From Comamonas terrigena NBRC 13299 (lineage in GTDB: Bacteria; Pseudomonadota; Gammaproteobacteria; Burkholderiales; Burkholderiaceae_C): a DNA stretch of 64,000 nt. The first letter of the stretch is position 1. Each line of letters opens with the position of its first letter. The translations under genes and the position numbers were made by a program. The notes beneath the pieces were generated by a model. It searched no databases, was not told where the DNA came from, and was given only the letters and a program-made list of their open reading frames with translations. Shown here piece by piece: positions 33,249-42,126 of this stretch. The DNA is taken from assembly GCF_006740045.1 (NCBI RefSeq), contig NZ_AP019749.1:4049001-4113000 (forward strand). Direction: 5' to 3'.

Positions 33249-34137
33249 AATGAAAAAGGTTGCGATTCTATTGGCTGCCTACAACGGCGAAAGATATATA
33301 GCAGAGCAGCTGGATAGCATATTGGCCCAGACATGCGTATCCGTTCACATATTCATCAGCGTGGACAAGTCCAGTGATCAAACGCTGAAGATACTAAATA
33401 ATTTAGATAGCGGAAACGTCACCATCTTGCCTTACGGGAACCGGTATGGAAATGCCGCCCGTAATTTTTACAGATTGATTCAGGATGTTGATTTTTCAGA
33501 TTACGACTTTATTGGATTTTCCGATCAAGATGATCGCTGGAAATCGGACAAATTATCCCGCGGCATAGATCTCATTGAAAAGACAGACTCCGATGCTTAT
33601 TCAAGCAATGTGACGGCCTTCTGGGAAAATGGGAGATCCAAAGAGATCATAAAGTCCCAGCCACAAAAAAAATGGGATCACTTTTTTGAAGCAGCTGGTC
33701 CAGGGTGCACTTATCTATTTCGGACAGAAAATTTCACCCAATTCAAAGAATTTTATAAAAAAAATCAAAAAGAAATCTCAGCCATCACACACCATGACTG
33801 GTTGATCTATGCCTGGTATCGAGCATCCGGATTTACCTGGTTGATCGATGAAAATTCTTCCATGTTTTATCGCCAGCACGGCAGCAACGAGCTGGGTGCC
33901 AACAAAGGGATAAAACAAAAAATCAATAGAATAAAAAGAATTAAGAACAAGAATTTCAGAGCAGAAGTTCTGAAAATATCAAAGCTGATCCACCGACAAA
34001 AACTCCCCACCCCTCCTGGAATTGTGGAGTCAGGCGGGGGAAATGTTGCATTTTTTCTCAAGAACTTCAATCAGACTAGAAGAAAACCTGTTGAGGCTTT
34101 TTTTCTTGCATTCTGTGCAGTCATTGGCATCTATTAA
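33238..34137 (+). CDS. family 2 glycosyltransferase, rhamnosyltransferase-like
   Basis: A 299-aa cytoplasmic GT-A transferase. The N-terminus ILLAAYNGERYIAEQLDSIL, then the donor-site acidic motif FSDQDDRWKSDKL near residues 94-106, closely resemble RfbF/RfbG-type rhamnosyltransferases. With rfbBDAC in the same window, an L-rhamnose donor is plausible but inferred. It overlaps the initiating transferase by 11 bases, so it is co-translated. It is rich in AAA, GAA and TTT codons, unlike the flanking chromosome, and no membrane helix is evident. It ends the plus-strand arm of the locus. Confidence 0.85.
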   Translation: MKSEMKKVAILLAAYNGERYIAEQLDSILAQTCVSVHIFISVDKSSDQTLKILNNLDSGNVTILPYGNRYGNAARNFYRLIQDVDFSDYDFIGFSDQDDRWKSDKLSRGIDLIEKTDSDAYSSNVTAFWENGRSKEIIKSQPQKKWDHFFEAAGPGCTYLFRTENFTQFKEFYKKNQKEISAITHHDWLIYAWYRASGFTWLIDENSSMFYRQHGSNELGANKGIKQKINRIKRIKNKNFRAEVLKISKLIHRQKLPTPPGIVESGGGNVAFFLKNFNQTRRKPVEAFFLAFCAVIGIY

Positions 34138-35085
34138 AAAATACATTTCTGGACCTTGCCAGCCGTTGTTTTGTCGCCCGGTGTTTGGCTACAGATAGGC
34201 CTGGACGGCGCGCAACGCCCAGCCCTGCGCGCTATGACCCCTATCCGTGGGATAGCATACAGAGCGGTGTTTGCTGCCCCAGTCTGGCAAGACCGCGTCA
34301 ATCTGTCCGTGGCCAGCCAGCACAGGTTGACGCAGATGCAGCGGCTGTCAGCTCAGCCGGATCAACCAAATCCTGTTCGGCGTGGCTGTGCGAGGTTCCC
34401 CGGATATATGCGGTCCTTGCTCGCCTGGCCTCGCGGCGTTGGCCTGCGCCGGCTTTCCGCAGACCATGCTCCCTGGGGGGACTGGTGGCTTACCCGCCCC
34501 ACAGCGTCTGGCTTCATGGGCATGATGCCCCAGAGCAAAGGCAACTGGGAACGCAAGAACCCGATGCGAATTGCCAAGTGCAATGCAGACTCACATTGTT
34601 GCCCACACGCACACGCAGAAGGGCCTTGCCTGCATTACACCTGCAACAACGCCAGCGAGTCTCCATGGGATAGCACCATCACAGGCATATTTCCCTGCCC
34701 CCTCTGCAGAGCGGCACAGCGACAGCGCTTGTGGCCGACGGCCACCAGAATCACCCAAGAAGGGTGCACAGCGGCGAAAAACCAATGCCGTTGTGAACCG
34801 GAAGCGGGCATCGCCACATGTCTGCGCCGTGGACCACCGACACAGGTGTCCGCCTGCTGCGTTGTCCGATGGGCACCAGCAGCATGCATTGCATCCAGCA
34901 ACGAGCCAAGTAGGCGGAGCCCAGGACGTCTGAAGTCAATGGCCATGGGCTGCACTTTGGGCTTGGGCAGTCGTGCTCCTCCGGTGCAAGCGCAGGACGC
35001 ATAGACTGTCGGTGATGGCATCGCCACGCTTGGGCTTCGGTAAACCATGGCTTCAAGCTGATTTACCAAGCACACCGCATCCAAA
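34138..35085. other. 948-base GC-rich stretch without a recognisable gene, between convergent operons
   Basis: This stretch separates the two convergent arms of the polysaccharide locus. It is clearly GC-richer than the genes on both sides. A plus-strand frame is open from 34156 to 35004 (282 codons, Cys-rich), but it matches no family I know, lacks an RBS, and shows no coding-like codon pattern; minus-strand frames are no better. Within it are a CTATCC/GGATAG palindrome near 34244-34258 and two blocks shared with 27.9-28.1 kb. It may be the remains of a deleted gene or mobile element. Confidence 0.45.
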
Positions 35086-36168
35086 TTAATTCACGATATA
35101 TGAAAGCAAATCTTTCCAATTATTTTTGAAAGGCTGTTGGGCATCTTTTGAAATTATCTTTTCGAAATGCAATTCGCCTTTTGAAAATGCGATTATTTTT
35201 TCTGCCAGTTCATTTGCATTTTTCGCCGAATAAAATGAAGCCGCGTCATATGAACCAATCGCTTCATGTGCATAGGGTAAATCAGCTGCAATGATGGCAA
35301 GGCCATGCTCTTTGGCTTCACTCAGAGGCAAACCCCAAGTCTCCAGCAAAGAGGGAAATATCACACAGTCCACATTTTTATATTTCTCTTGCATCTCGCT
35401 CTTGGGAATTATTCCCACAAAATCTACTGATTGCAGATGCTGAAATTTTTTTACCAAATGGCGCGAATATCTATTTTCATTTCCGTTCAGTGTTACGGTC
35501 AAATGTAAATCCAAAGCATCAGTTTTCTCTATGATTTCCCAGGCACTCAGCAGTGTCTCAAAATTCTTGAACGCTCTGGGAAATGATGGATAGAAAAATC
35601 TAACCCCACTCTTTTTCAGCAGTACATTGCTTTTATTTTCATGCAGGGGATGTGCAACGACGATTCTTTTAAGATTGAATTTTGCAAAAAATTCATTTCG
35701 AACCCATTCTTGCTGAACAATCACACACTCATTGGAGTGAATATTTATTCTGTAAAACAATCCATACAACCAAGAAAATAAAATCAGCTTCGGCTCATAA
35801 AACATCTCTTTCCAAGACATTGAATAAAAGCACATTGCATTATGGCAATATACCGATTGCCGCACATTACCGACACGCGGTGACATGTCATGCATGGCAA
35901 GCCAATAGTCAGGATTTATATCTTCAGCTATTTTCTTTGATTCAACGTATTCAAATAAAATTCTTCGAAACCAAGATTTTTTTATCTCAGGCCGTTCAAT
36001 ATAATTGATACCTTCAATACCTATCAAATCTGACTTATGTACAATAGCGGTAATATCCCAGTCTGCAGATAAATCTCGACGTGCAGAAGCCAGACAATCT
36101 CTCAATACCGTAAGAGTTCCGCCCTCAACCAGATTGACAGCAGAAATGACGAGGTGTTTACGCTTCAT
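35086..36168 (-). CDS. family 4 glycosyltransferase
   Basis: A 360-aa GT-B transferase from ATG 36168 (MKRKHLVISAVN); an ATG at 36189 is also possible. The N-terminal VNLVEGGTLTVLRD acceptor-side loop and the C-terminal domain motifs YPSFPRAFKNFETLL, VDFVGIIPKSEM and FPSLLETWGLPLSEAKEHG (Glu-x7-Glu type) identify GT4. The start overlaps the end of the polymerase frame (36158), so translation is coupled. AT-rich composition matches the rest of the locus. Sugar specificity cannot be predicted. It is the last gene of the minus-strand arm. Confidence 0.87.
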   Translation of the reverse strand: MKRKHLVISAVNLVEGGTLTVLRDCLASARRDLSADWDITAIVHKSDLIGIEGINYIERPEIKKSWFRRILFEYVESKKIAEDINPDYWLAMHDMSPRVGNVRQSVYCHNAMCFYSMSWKEMFYEPKLILFSWLYGLFYRINIHSNECVIVQQEWVRNEFFAKFNLKRIVVAHPLHENKSNVLLKKSGVRFFYPSFPRAFKNFETLLSAWEIIEKTDALDLHLTVTLNGNENRYSRHLVKKFQHLQSVDFVGIIPKSEMQEKYKNVDCVIFPSLLETWGLPLSEAKEHGLAIIAADLPYAHEAIGSYDAASFYSAKNANELAEKIIAFSKGELHFEKIISKDAQQPFKNNWKDLLSYIVN

Positions 36169-37352
36169 TTTTTTGGCACTTGATTGCATTTCGGAAATCT
36201 AATCCGATAACTGCGGTTGTTGCAAGAAAAAATCCTGTTGAAAAGTACCCTACACCTCTGACGAAAAGTTCAATCAGCAACGCCAAGACGCATGCCGCGA
36301 AAAATATATCTATCGCTTTTTTCGGGTTATCCCCATGTCGTAAAAATACGATACACCGCATGCATAGCAGTAAATAAAAAAATAATCCAGCGAATCCCCA
36401 AACACCCAACTCACCTATGATTTTCGCCGCGCTGCTGCCTCCGTCATAGAGGTTTTGATCACTTAATTTCAACGCCGCCAATTTATCCGATAGTTCACCA
36501 CCCAACCCCAGCATGCCAAATTGCTGAAATCCTCCGCCCCACAACCCAGACTCACGAAAAGCCAGCAGAGCCATCTCCCAACCCCGCAGTAACACAACGA
36601 CTGAAATATTATCAGACTCCGCGGAGATAGAAAATCTATCCGTGAAATACTGACTTTTGGCGAAAAATAATACTGCAATACATATTGCAATAAATATTGG
36701 AACGAATGTCTTTAACCTAACTCGTGTGATGAGACTCAACGAGAGAATAATGACTATCATGGTGGTCAGATTCTGAACCAGTACTGCAAATACAAAAAAA
36801 ACAAACAAAAAGAACTTGTACCACCGGTCCTTGATCACACAACTATAAATAATAAATGGCGCCAATGCCAAAGCGAAGTGGGATGGCTCGGAAAAAACAC
36901 CCACGGGCTTGTGTGACATATGCGGGAACATTTTTATACCCAGAACACCACAGATGGCATTCATGAGCATAAAGAAAAGTATTGCCCTGATAATTTTTGA
37001 CAGTTTGTCATCTTGCAGTTCAGAAATAACTGAATGAAAAATGAAACAACCGATCGCAAAAAACATCAGCGCAACATAACTCCAAATAAATCGACCGATG
37101 TCAAGCGGCACATCTCTAATATTGTTCAAAGAGAAATGCAACAGTAAAAAAATAAAAAAAACAAACGAAAAATATTATTTTTTTAAAATTTATCTTTTTT
37201 CTTGAGGAAATATTCGAAGAGATGTAAAAAAAACCAAGGAAATATACAATCAAAATTGACAGGAGCAATCCCGATGCCAGAGAGCTTTGCCCCAGCGAAA
37301 CCATGAGCAGCGAAGGAAAAAATAATAAACAAAAAAATAATGGAAGTATCAT
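36158..37352 (-). CDS. wzy: O-antigen polymerase (Wzy-type), split by a frameshift
   Basis: Polytopic membrane protein that joins lipid-linked repeat units in the periplasm. The main frame (36158-37141) gives 327 aa with about nine helices and the large periplasmic loop typical of Wzy (GGGFQQFGMLG... near residue 190), but begins at a TTG inside a helix. The missing N-terminus is a second frame (37116-37352, starting MILPLFF) of 78 aa with two to three helices. The frames join if one T is removed from the T8 or T7 tract (plus-strand A8 at 37154-37161, A7 at 37146-37152), giving about 395 aa, normal for Wzy. Phase variation, transcript slippage or a sequence error are all possible. Confidence 0.75.
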
Positions 37353-37417
37353 TATATTATCTACAGATATACTTTATATAATCAATCCACTTCGCGCTCA
37401 TTTTATAAGCATTGGAT

Positions 37418-38575
37418 TTATTTATTTTTCCAGTCCCCAGATATCTTGAAGAGTACTTTATATGCCTCTCCAATATCAGTGATATCTGCGTGCTCACGTG
37501 GAGAAGAGAAAAATCTATAGTAAATGCGCTTCACTTGCGAGGACATTTCGTCAAGCAATGAATTCAAGATACGGACAACCGCTCCTTTACCACCGGCAGA
37601 TTTCCATTTCTGGAATGCAATCTTAATTTGCCCCCAATGCTCTGGATAATGAATGGCACAGCGCACATAAAGCCCGGGGAAATCGAACGTATACAGCGGA
37701 TCATTTATCTCTTCAAGCGCCTTGAGTTGGGAGTATGCCCACACAGTATGCGGGGCATAAAATGCAGGTATGCGCTCATCCCATCGCAAGCTGGGACCGA
37801 AGCGTTTGATATGGTCACGCTCGTGCAAGGCATCCGTATCCTCTCGGGCCGCTCCTTCCCCCGCCGTGCTTTTGGGAGATGCGCCTGGTATGACAAAAGG
37901 ATAATCCACTGCACAGGCTTTTTTTACCTCATAAGACAGCAGGGTGGCACTAAAAATATCCGGGCTTACACCACCAAACAGATGGCCATATTTTTCTATG
38001 ACCCGTTGTACCAAGGATCGACTGATCACTCCATGGTATGCGCGAACCATGCTACCGAGCCCGGTTCCTGGTTTTTTGAGCACGGAAGCAATTGCAGATT
38101 TTCCATTGATTTTTTCGATGCCACCGGAGTAACTTCGCAGAAAAAGCTTCCCCGCATACCCATCACCAAAATATTTCGACTTTATCTTGGGCCAAAAATA
38201 ATTGGCAATGAATCGCTGTTTATAAGAAATTACTGCCTCAACATCGTGGTTCTTTGCCCATTGCACAATGTCCTCGATACCAGGGCCAACACAATCGTCG
38301 TCCCCAAGGAATATCAAATAATCCCCTGACGACATATCAAGAGCCATCTTGAAATTACCGACAACACTCAATTTCTCTGTCGTATGCTGATAGATTACCC
38401 TTCCAGCATGGATAAATTCATCTACGGACTCATCTGCCAGCTTATTATCGCTGTTGTCGCAAATAATAATTTCTGCATTAGTCTGCTCCACCAACGTCTT
38501 AACGACAGGAATCAAATATTCATGTCTATTTCTGGTTGGGATGATTACTGAAAGCGAAGGATTCATGACAGCCAT
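37418..38575 (-). CDS. family 2 glycosyltransferase
   Basis: A 385-aa GT-A transferase. LSVIIPTRNRHEYLIPVVKTL at residues 8-28 is the nucleotide-binding start. DYLIFLGDDDCVGPG near residues 85-99 holds the DxD-type metal/donor motif. The C-terminal half, with conserved aromatic and acidic positions, is not recognised. It starts 6 bases from the stop of the dehydratase gene upstream; ATG 38566 is an alternative start. It probably adds one sugar of the repeat unit at the cytoplasmic face of the membrane. Confidence 0.85.
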   Translation of the reverse strand: MAVMNPSLSVIIPTRNRHEYLIPVVKTLVEQTNAEIIICDNSDNKLADESVDEFIHAGRVIYQHTTEKLSVVGNFKMALDMSSGDYLIFLGDDDCVGPGIEDIVQWAKNHDVEAVISYKQRFIANYFWPKIKSKYFGDGYAGKLFLRSYSGGIEKINGKSAIASVLKKPGTGLGSMVRAYHGVISRSLVQRVIEKYGHLFGGVSPDIFSATLLSYEVKKACAVDYPFVIPGASPKSTAGEGAAREDTDALHERDHIKRFGPSLRWDERIPAFYAPHTVWAYSQLKALEEINDPLYTFDFPGLYVRCAIHYPEHWGQIKIAFQKWKSAGGKGAVVRILNSLLDEMSSQVKRIYYRFFSSPREHADITDIGEAYKVLFKISGDWKNK

Positions 38576-38580
38576 TTCAA

Positions 38581-39588
38581 TTATTTTAATTCTTCATTGA
38601 TATAAGAAAGCTTCATCAATAGCTCTTTAATTTTATGAACCGTCAATCTCTCTGTATTGTGAGATGTGTAGTCATCCACTTCATTGGCTTCAGGTTTGCC
38701 AAACAAAATGAATTTGTCATAATTCAGATCTCTATTATCCGCAGGGACTCTGTAATATTTCCCCATATCTTCAGACTTTGCCATTTCCTCTCTGGAAACC
38801 AAAGTCTCATAGAGCTTTTCCCCATGGCGAGTTCCAATAATTTTAATTGGTACGGAGGAATTAAAAAGCTCTTGAATCGCCTGCGCCAGGTCAGCAATAG
38901 TGGATGCAGGAGCCTTCTGCACAAAGATGTCGCCTTGTCGTCCATGCTCAAATGCGTGCAACACCAGATCCACAGAGTCCTCCAGTGACATCAGGAAGCG
39001 GGTCATCTCAGGATCTGTGATGGTCAACGGCATTCCTGCCTTCAGCTTCTCAACAAAGAGCGGTATGACCGATCCCCTGGATGCCATAACGTTCCCGTAG
39101 CGGGTTGCACAAAATACAGTTCCGCCATCCGGGACCGTACGAGATTTTGCGATCACAAGTTTCTCAGCCATGGCTTTTGAAATCCCCATGGCGTTGATAG
39201 GATAGACTGCTTTGTCAGTGCTCAGCACAACAACACGTTTAACTCCCCGATCAATGGCTGCATTCAGAACATTCTCGGTTCCTGTGACATTGGTATGTAC
39301 AGCCTCCATGGGGAAAAATTCACAAGATGGAACTTGCTTCAATGCGGCGGCATGGAACACATAGTCGACACCAACCATTGCACGTGAAATGCTCTCGTAA
39401 TTTCTCACGTCTCCAATATGAAATCTTACTTTTGGATTATTCAGTGCAATACGCATATCCTCTTGCTTTTTTTCATCGCGACTGAATATTACAATTTCTT
39501 TGATATCCGTATTCAGGAATCGATTGAGAACCGTATTCCCAAATGACCCTGTACCACCAGTGATCATTAGAACTTTATCTTTTAGCAT
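38581..39588 (-). CDS. fnlA: UDP-GlcNAc 4,6-dehydratase/5-epimerase, FnlA/WbjB/CapE type
   Basis: A 335-aa extended short-chain dehydrogenase that converts UDP-GlcNAc to a UDP-4-keto-6-deoxy-L-HexNAc. The NADP site is MITGGTGSFGNTVL at residues 8-21. HAAALKQVPSCEFFPMEAV near 79-97 is typical of the inverting group. The usual YxxxK catalytic motif appears as INAMGISKAMAEKL near 131-144, with Met in place of Tyr, as in FnlA-type inverting dehydratases. The C-terminal YRVPADNRDLNYDKF signature matches WbjB/FnlA rather than PseB. FnlB and FnlC homologues are absent here, so the end product is not simply L-FucNAc as encoded in this window. Confidence 0.85.
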   Translation of the reverse strand: MLKDKVLMITGGTGSFGNTVLNRFLNTDIKEIVIFSRDEKKQEDMRIALNNPKVRFHIGDVRNYESISRAMVGVDYVFHAAALKQVPSCEFFPMEAVHTNVTGTENVLNAAIDRGVKRVVVLSTDKAVYPINAMGISKAMAEKLVIAKSRTVPDGGTVFCATRYGNVMASRGSVIPLFVEKLKAGMPLTITDPEMTRFLMSLEDSVDLVLHAFEHGRQGDIFVQKAPASTIADLAQAIQELFNSSVPIKIIGTRHGEKLYETLVSREEMAKSEDMGKYYRVPADNRDLNYDKFILFGKPEANEVDDYTSHNTERLTVHKIKELLMKLSYINEELK

Positions 39589-39603
39589 ATTAGACCGATA
39601 ATT

Positions 39604-40992
39604 TCACGAGTAATAGATATTTTTTCCCAATGCTATTGCAGACAAGACAACAACAACGGAAAAAACCAGGAAAAAAGCATATGCAGCGGCACGCGCTGCA
39701 TAAGGGATGTTCAATTCTGCTTTTAAATAAAAAACTCTGGCCCAAGAAATAAGCATGGAAATGCTATGGTAAAGCGTATACGCCCAGCAAATCGCCAAGA
39801 TGTTATTTGTTCTGGCAAAGAAAGTCACCGCGGCAAGCGTGCAAACGGTCATGAAAACGGACATGAGCGCCTGCGCTCTGTAATCTTGTCCCGCCACCAA
39901 TAAAGTATATGGGACATAGCCCAGGGCACCCAATGCGATTCCAGGCAGCAAGACTCCGGCATAGTGAGCCACTTCGGCGGAATTGGGCTGCCCATGCAGC
40001 CACGCATGGATTATTATCTCTCTATTTATCCACAGAATAGCCGAAGGCAGTGCCACAACTCCGATAAGGATTGTGAGCATGGATTTTATCTGCTGCTCCG
40101 ACAGAAGAATATCTTTCGAAATGAAACTTCTAATGATTTTTGGCTGAAAATACTGTGCTACAGGTCCTGCCAGAACGCTGACAGGAACAAGGCACAACGT
40201 CATAGCTAAATAGTATGAAGCAAGAAGTTCTGGCTTTGAAAATGATCCAATGATGATTTTGTCCAACTGTAGAACCGCCGCTCCTGAAATACCAAAGAAA
40301 ACGAGCGGTCGCCCTTTCATGAAAATACTCTTGGCGACCGATGTTATTTTTTCCACATCAATGCCAACAATGGATTCATGCAAGATCTTCCGGCAAGCTG
40401 CGGATGTGATACACATTTGAGCGATTGCAAACAATACTTGGACAAAAAGAAAAGTATTGATGTCTGCCTTGTAGTAATACAGTGCAGCCAGCGTGGCAAT
40501 GGCCCGAGCCAGGACTCCGGCTGCTTGGATCAGCGCTGCGATACGATACTCTTTTCGAGCCAGCAACACCGACTGGCCTGCATTCTGAACAGTAAGCGAC
40601 CAGAAAAAAATCAGACACAATGTCACTTGCAAGAAAGATAAATAAAAATCGAAAAATATATAAGCAACACTGCTAAGAAAAAATAATATCAAATACAGCG
40701 AATGCAGAACCCATTCTCCCGCCCGCCAGATGAGCTTGGGAGATTCTGCATTTTCACTGGCTGCGATGTCCCGCCCAACAATCGTTGATACGCCCAAATC
40801 CAGCATAATCAAAAATGTTTGCAGAGAAAAAATCAATGCAACCCATCCAAATGCCGATGCCCCCAAAAGCTGCTGGTACCAAGGCAGTATGAATACACCG
40901 ACCACAATCGCACCTGATTTACTAATGTACAACATTAATAAATCAAGAATATTTGCTGATTTTAGTAGTGCGTTGATTTTTTGTTTTATCAC
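39604..40992 (-). CDS. wzx: O-antigen flippase (Wzx-type, MATE/MOP superfamily)
   Basis: A 462-aa polytopic inner-membrane protein with about 12 to 14 hydrophobic segments, which moves undecaprenyl-linked repeat units across the membrane. The N-terminal pattern MLYISKSGAIVVGVFILPWYQQLLGASAFGWVAL and the later SGAAVLQLDKIIIGSF segment are typical of the polysaccharide transporter family. It lies 4 bases downstream of the first DegT gene and 15 bases upstream of the fnlA-type gene. Composition is AT-rich. With a Wzy, this indicates the Wzx/Wzy-dependent assembly route. Confidence 0.87.
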   Translation of the reverse strand: MIKQKINALLKSANILDLLMLYISKSGAIVVGVFILPWYQQLLGASAFGWVALIFSLQTFLIMLDLGVSTIVGRDIAASENAESPKLIWRAGEWVLHSLYLILFFLSSVAYIFFDFYLSFLQVTLCLIFFWSLTVQNAGQSVLLARKEYRIAALIQAAGVLARAIATLAALYYYKADINTFLFVQVLFAIAQMCITSAACRKILHESIVGIDVEKITSVAKSIFMKGRPLVFFGISGAAVLQLDKIIIGSFSKPELLASYYLAMTLCLVPVSVLAGPVAQYFQPKIIRSFISKDILLSEQQIKSMLTILIGVVALPSAILWINREIIIHAWLHGQPNSAEVAHYAGVLLPGIALGALGYVPYTLLVAGQDYRAQALMSVFMTVCTLAAVTFFARTNNILAICWAYTLYHSISMLISWARVFYLKAELNIPYAARAAAYAFFLVFSVVVVLSAIALGKNIYYS

Positions 40993-40996
40993 GAAT

Positions 40997-42121
40997 TCAA
41001 TTAATTGCTGACTCTAATGTTTCCGCGATCTTCTCTATGTTTTCATCATTCAACCACCAGCCGCACGGCAAGGCCATGATTTTATCCATCACGAAATCTG
41101 TTCCAAGGAGGGAATCATTAATTTGATTAAATCCGGTATAAACATCATTGCGCTGATGCATTATTGATGCCAACACTCCATTGGATTTCAATTTCATCAA
41201 AATGGCATCACGATGCTCGGCATAGACCAGCATCCCCCAGTATGCTGAGATTCCATTTTCTACCACTGGAATTGGCTGGATATCTTTGAGATGGCTCAGT
41301 CGTTCTGTCAATTTCCTGGCATTTTCCCGCACCTTTGCTTGACGCGAAGAAACGGTTGGGAATTGAGAGAGTGCAACTGCGGCATTCAATTGACTGAAAG
41401 AGGCGGAATATCCAATACATTCAACATCCGAATCAGGATTGATTTCTCCACGGGAATCTCTAAAGGTTGAAAAATCAACCCCAAAACGTCGCAGTTTTTT
41501 CGCTTGCCGTGCCTGCCCCGCATCCGCGCAATATAGGGCACCACCATCCAATCCATTGATCTGTCTGTTTGGATAAAACGAAAACACCGAAAAATCGCCA
41601 AACGTACCTATCTGCTGATCATTGAACATTGCACCCAGTGCATTATTACAATCCTCGATCAACGGAATATTTGCTGCCCGGCAGATCGCAGAAATTTCGT
41701 CAACTTTTGCTGGATAGCCTGCAATGTGATAGAGCAGAACAGCCTTGGTTTTGGATGAAATCTTTTTCTCCAAATCCCTTGGGCACATGGAGATATTCTG
41801 TGGATCGATATCGATCCATTTGGCCTGAGCGCCAATGACGGCTATGGGAGAGTTTGAAGAAAGGCAAGAAAACGCCAACGTCGCAACTTCATCACCTGCG
41901 TTCACTCCCGCCAACTTAAGTGCAATGATCAAAGCACTCGTCATATCATTTGTACTAACGATATTTGTGCATCCGGAGTATTCTTGGAATTTTTTCTCGA
42001 ATGCATCGACCTTGGGGCCGGCTGCAATTTGCCCAGACCTTATCACATCGACAGCGGCACTCTCCATTTCGGGGAGCCTGACAGGATAGAACAGAGGAAT
42101 CAAACTCTCTTGTACGCTCAT
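40997..42121 (-). CDS. DegT/DnrJ/EryC1-family protein with Arg in place of the PLP lysine
   Basis: A 374-aa fold-type-I PLP-family protein related to sugar-nucleotide aminotransferases. Family features are TNDMTSALIIALKLAGV near residues 57-73, YHIAGYPAKVDEI near 131-143, and LIEDCNNALGA near 154-164. The position of the Schiff-base lysine reads SFYPNRQINGLDGG, with Arg186 encoded by AGA (41564-41566). The adjacent paralogue has Lys at the same place. Without the lysine normal transamination is unlikely. ColD shows that family members can work with His there, so a dehydratase-like or regulatory role is possible. The start lies 5 bases after the paralogue stop. Confidence 0.85.
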   Translation of the reverse strand: MSVQESLIPLFYPVRLPEMESAAVDVIRSGQIAAGPKVDAFEKKFQEYSGCTNIVSTNDMTSALIIALKLAGVNAGDEVATLAFSCLSSNSPIAVIGAQAKWIDIDPQNISMCPRDLEKKISSKTKAVLLYHIAGYPAKVDEISAICRAANIPLIEDCNNALGAMFNDQQIGTFGDFSVFSFYPNRQINGLDGGALYCADAGQARQAKKLRRFGVDFSTFRDSRGEINPDSDVECIGYSASFSQLNAAVALSQFPTVSSRQAKVRENARKLTERLSHLKDIQPIPVVENGISAYWGMLVYAEHRDAILMKLKSNGVLASIMHQRNDVYTGFNQINDSLLGTDFVMDKIMALPCGWWLNDENIEKIAETLESAIN

Positions 42122-42126
42122 AGAAT

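Noticed and set aside
34156..35004. A 282-codon plus-strand frame, Cys- and Arg-rich
   Set aside because: There is no ribosome-binding site, no known family and no coding-like codon pattern; long frames arise by chance in GC-rich DNA. The region itself is kept as a finding.
38581..39588. PseB (pseudaminic-acid pathway) assignment for the dehydratase
   Set aside because: The conserved stretches around the AAALKQVPSCEF and YRVPADNRDLNYDK segments match FnlA/WbjB/CapE better than PseB, and no other pseudaminic-acid genes are present.
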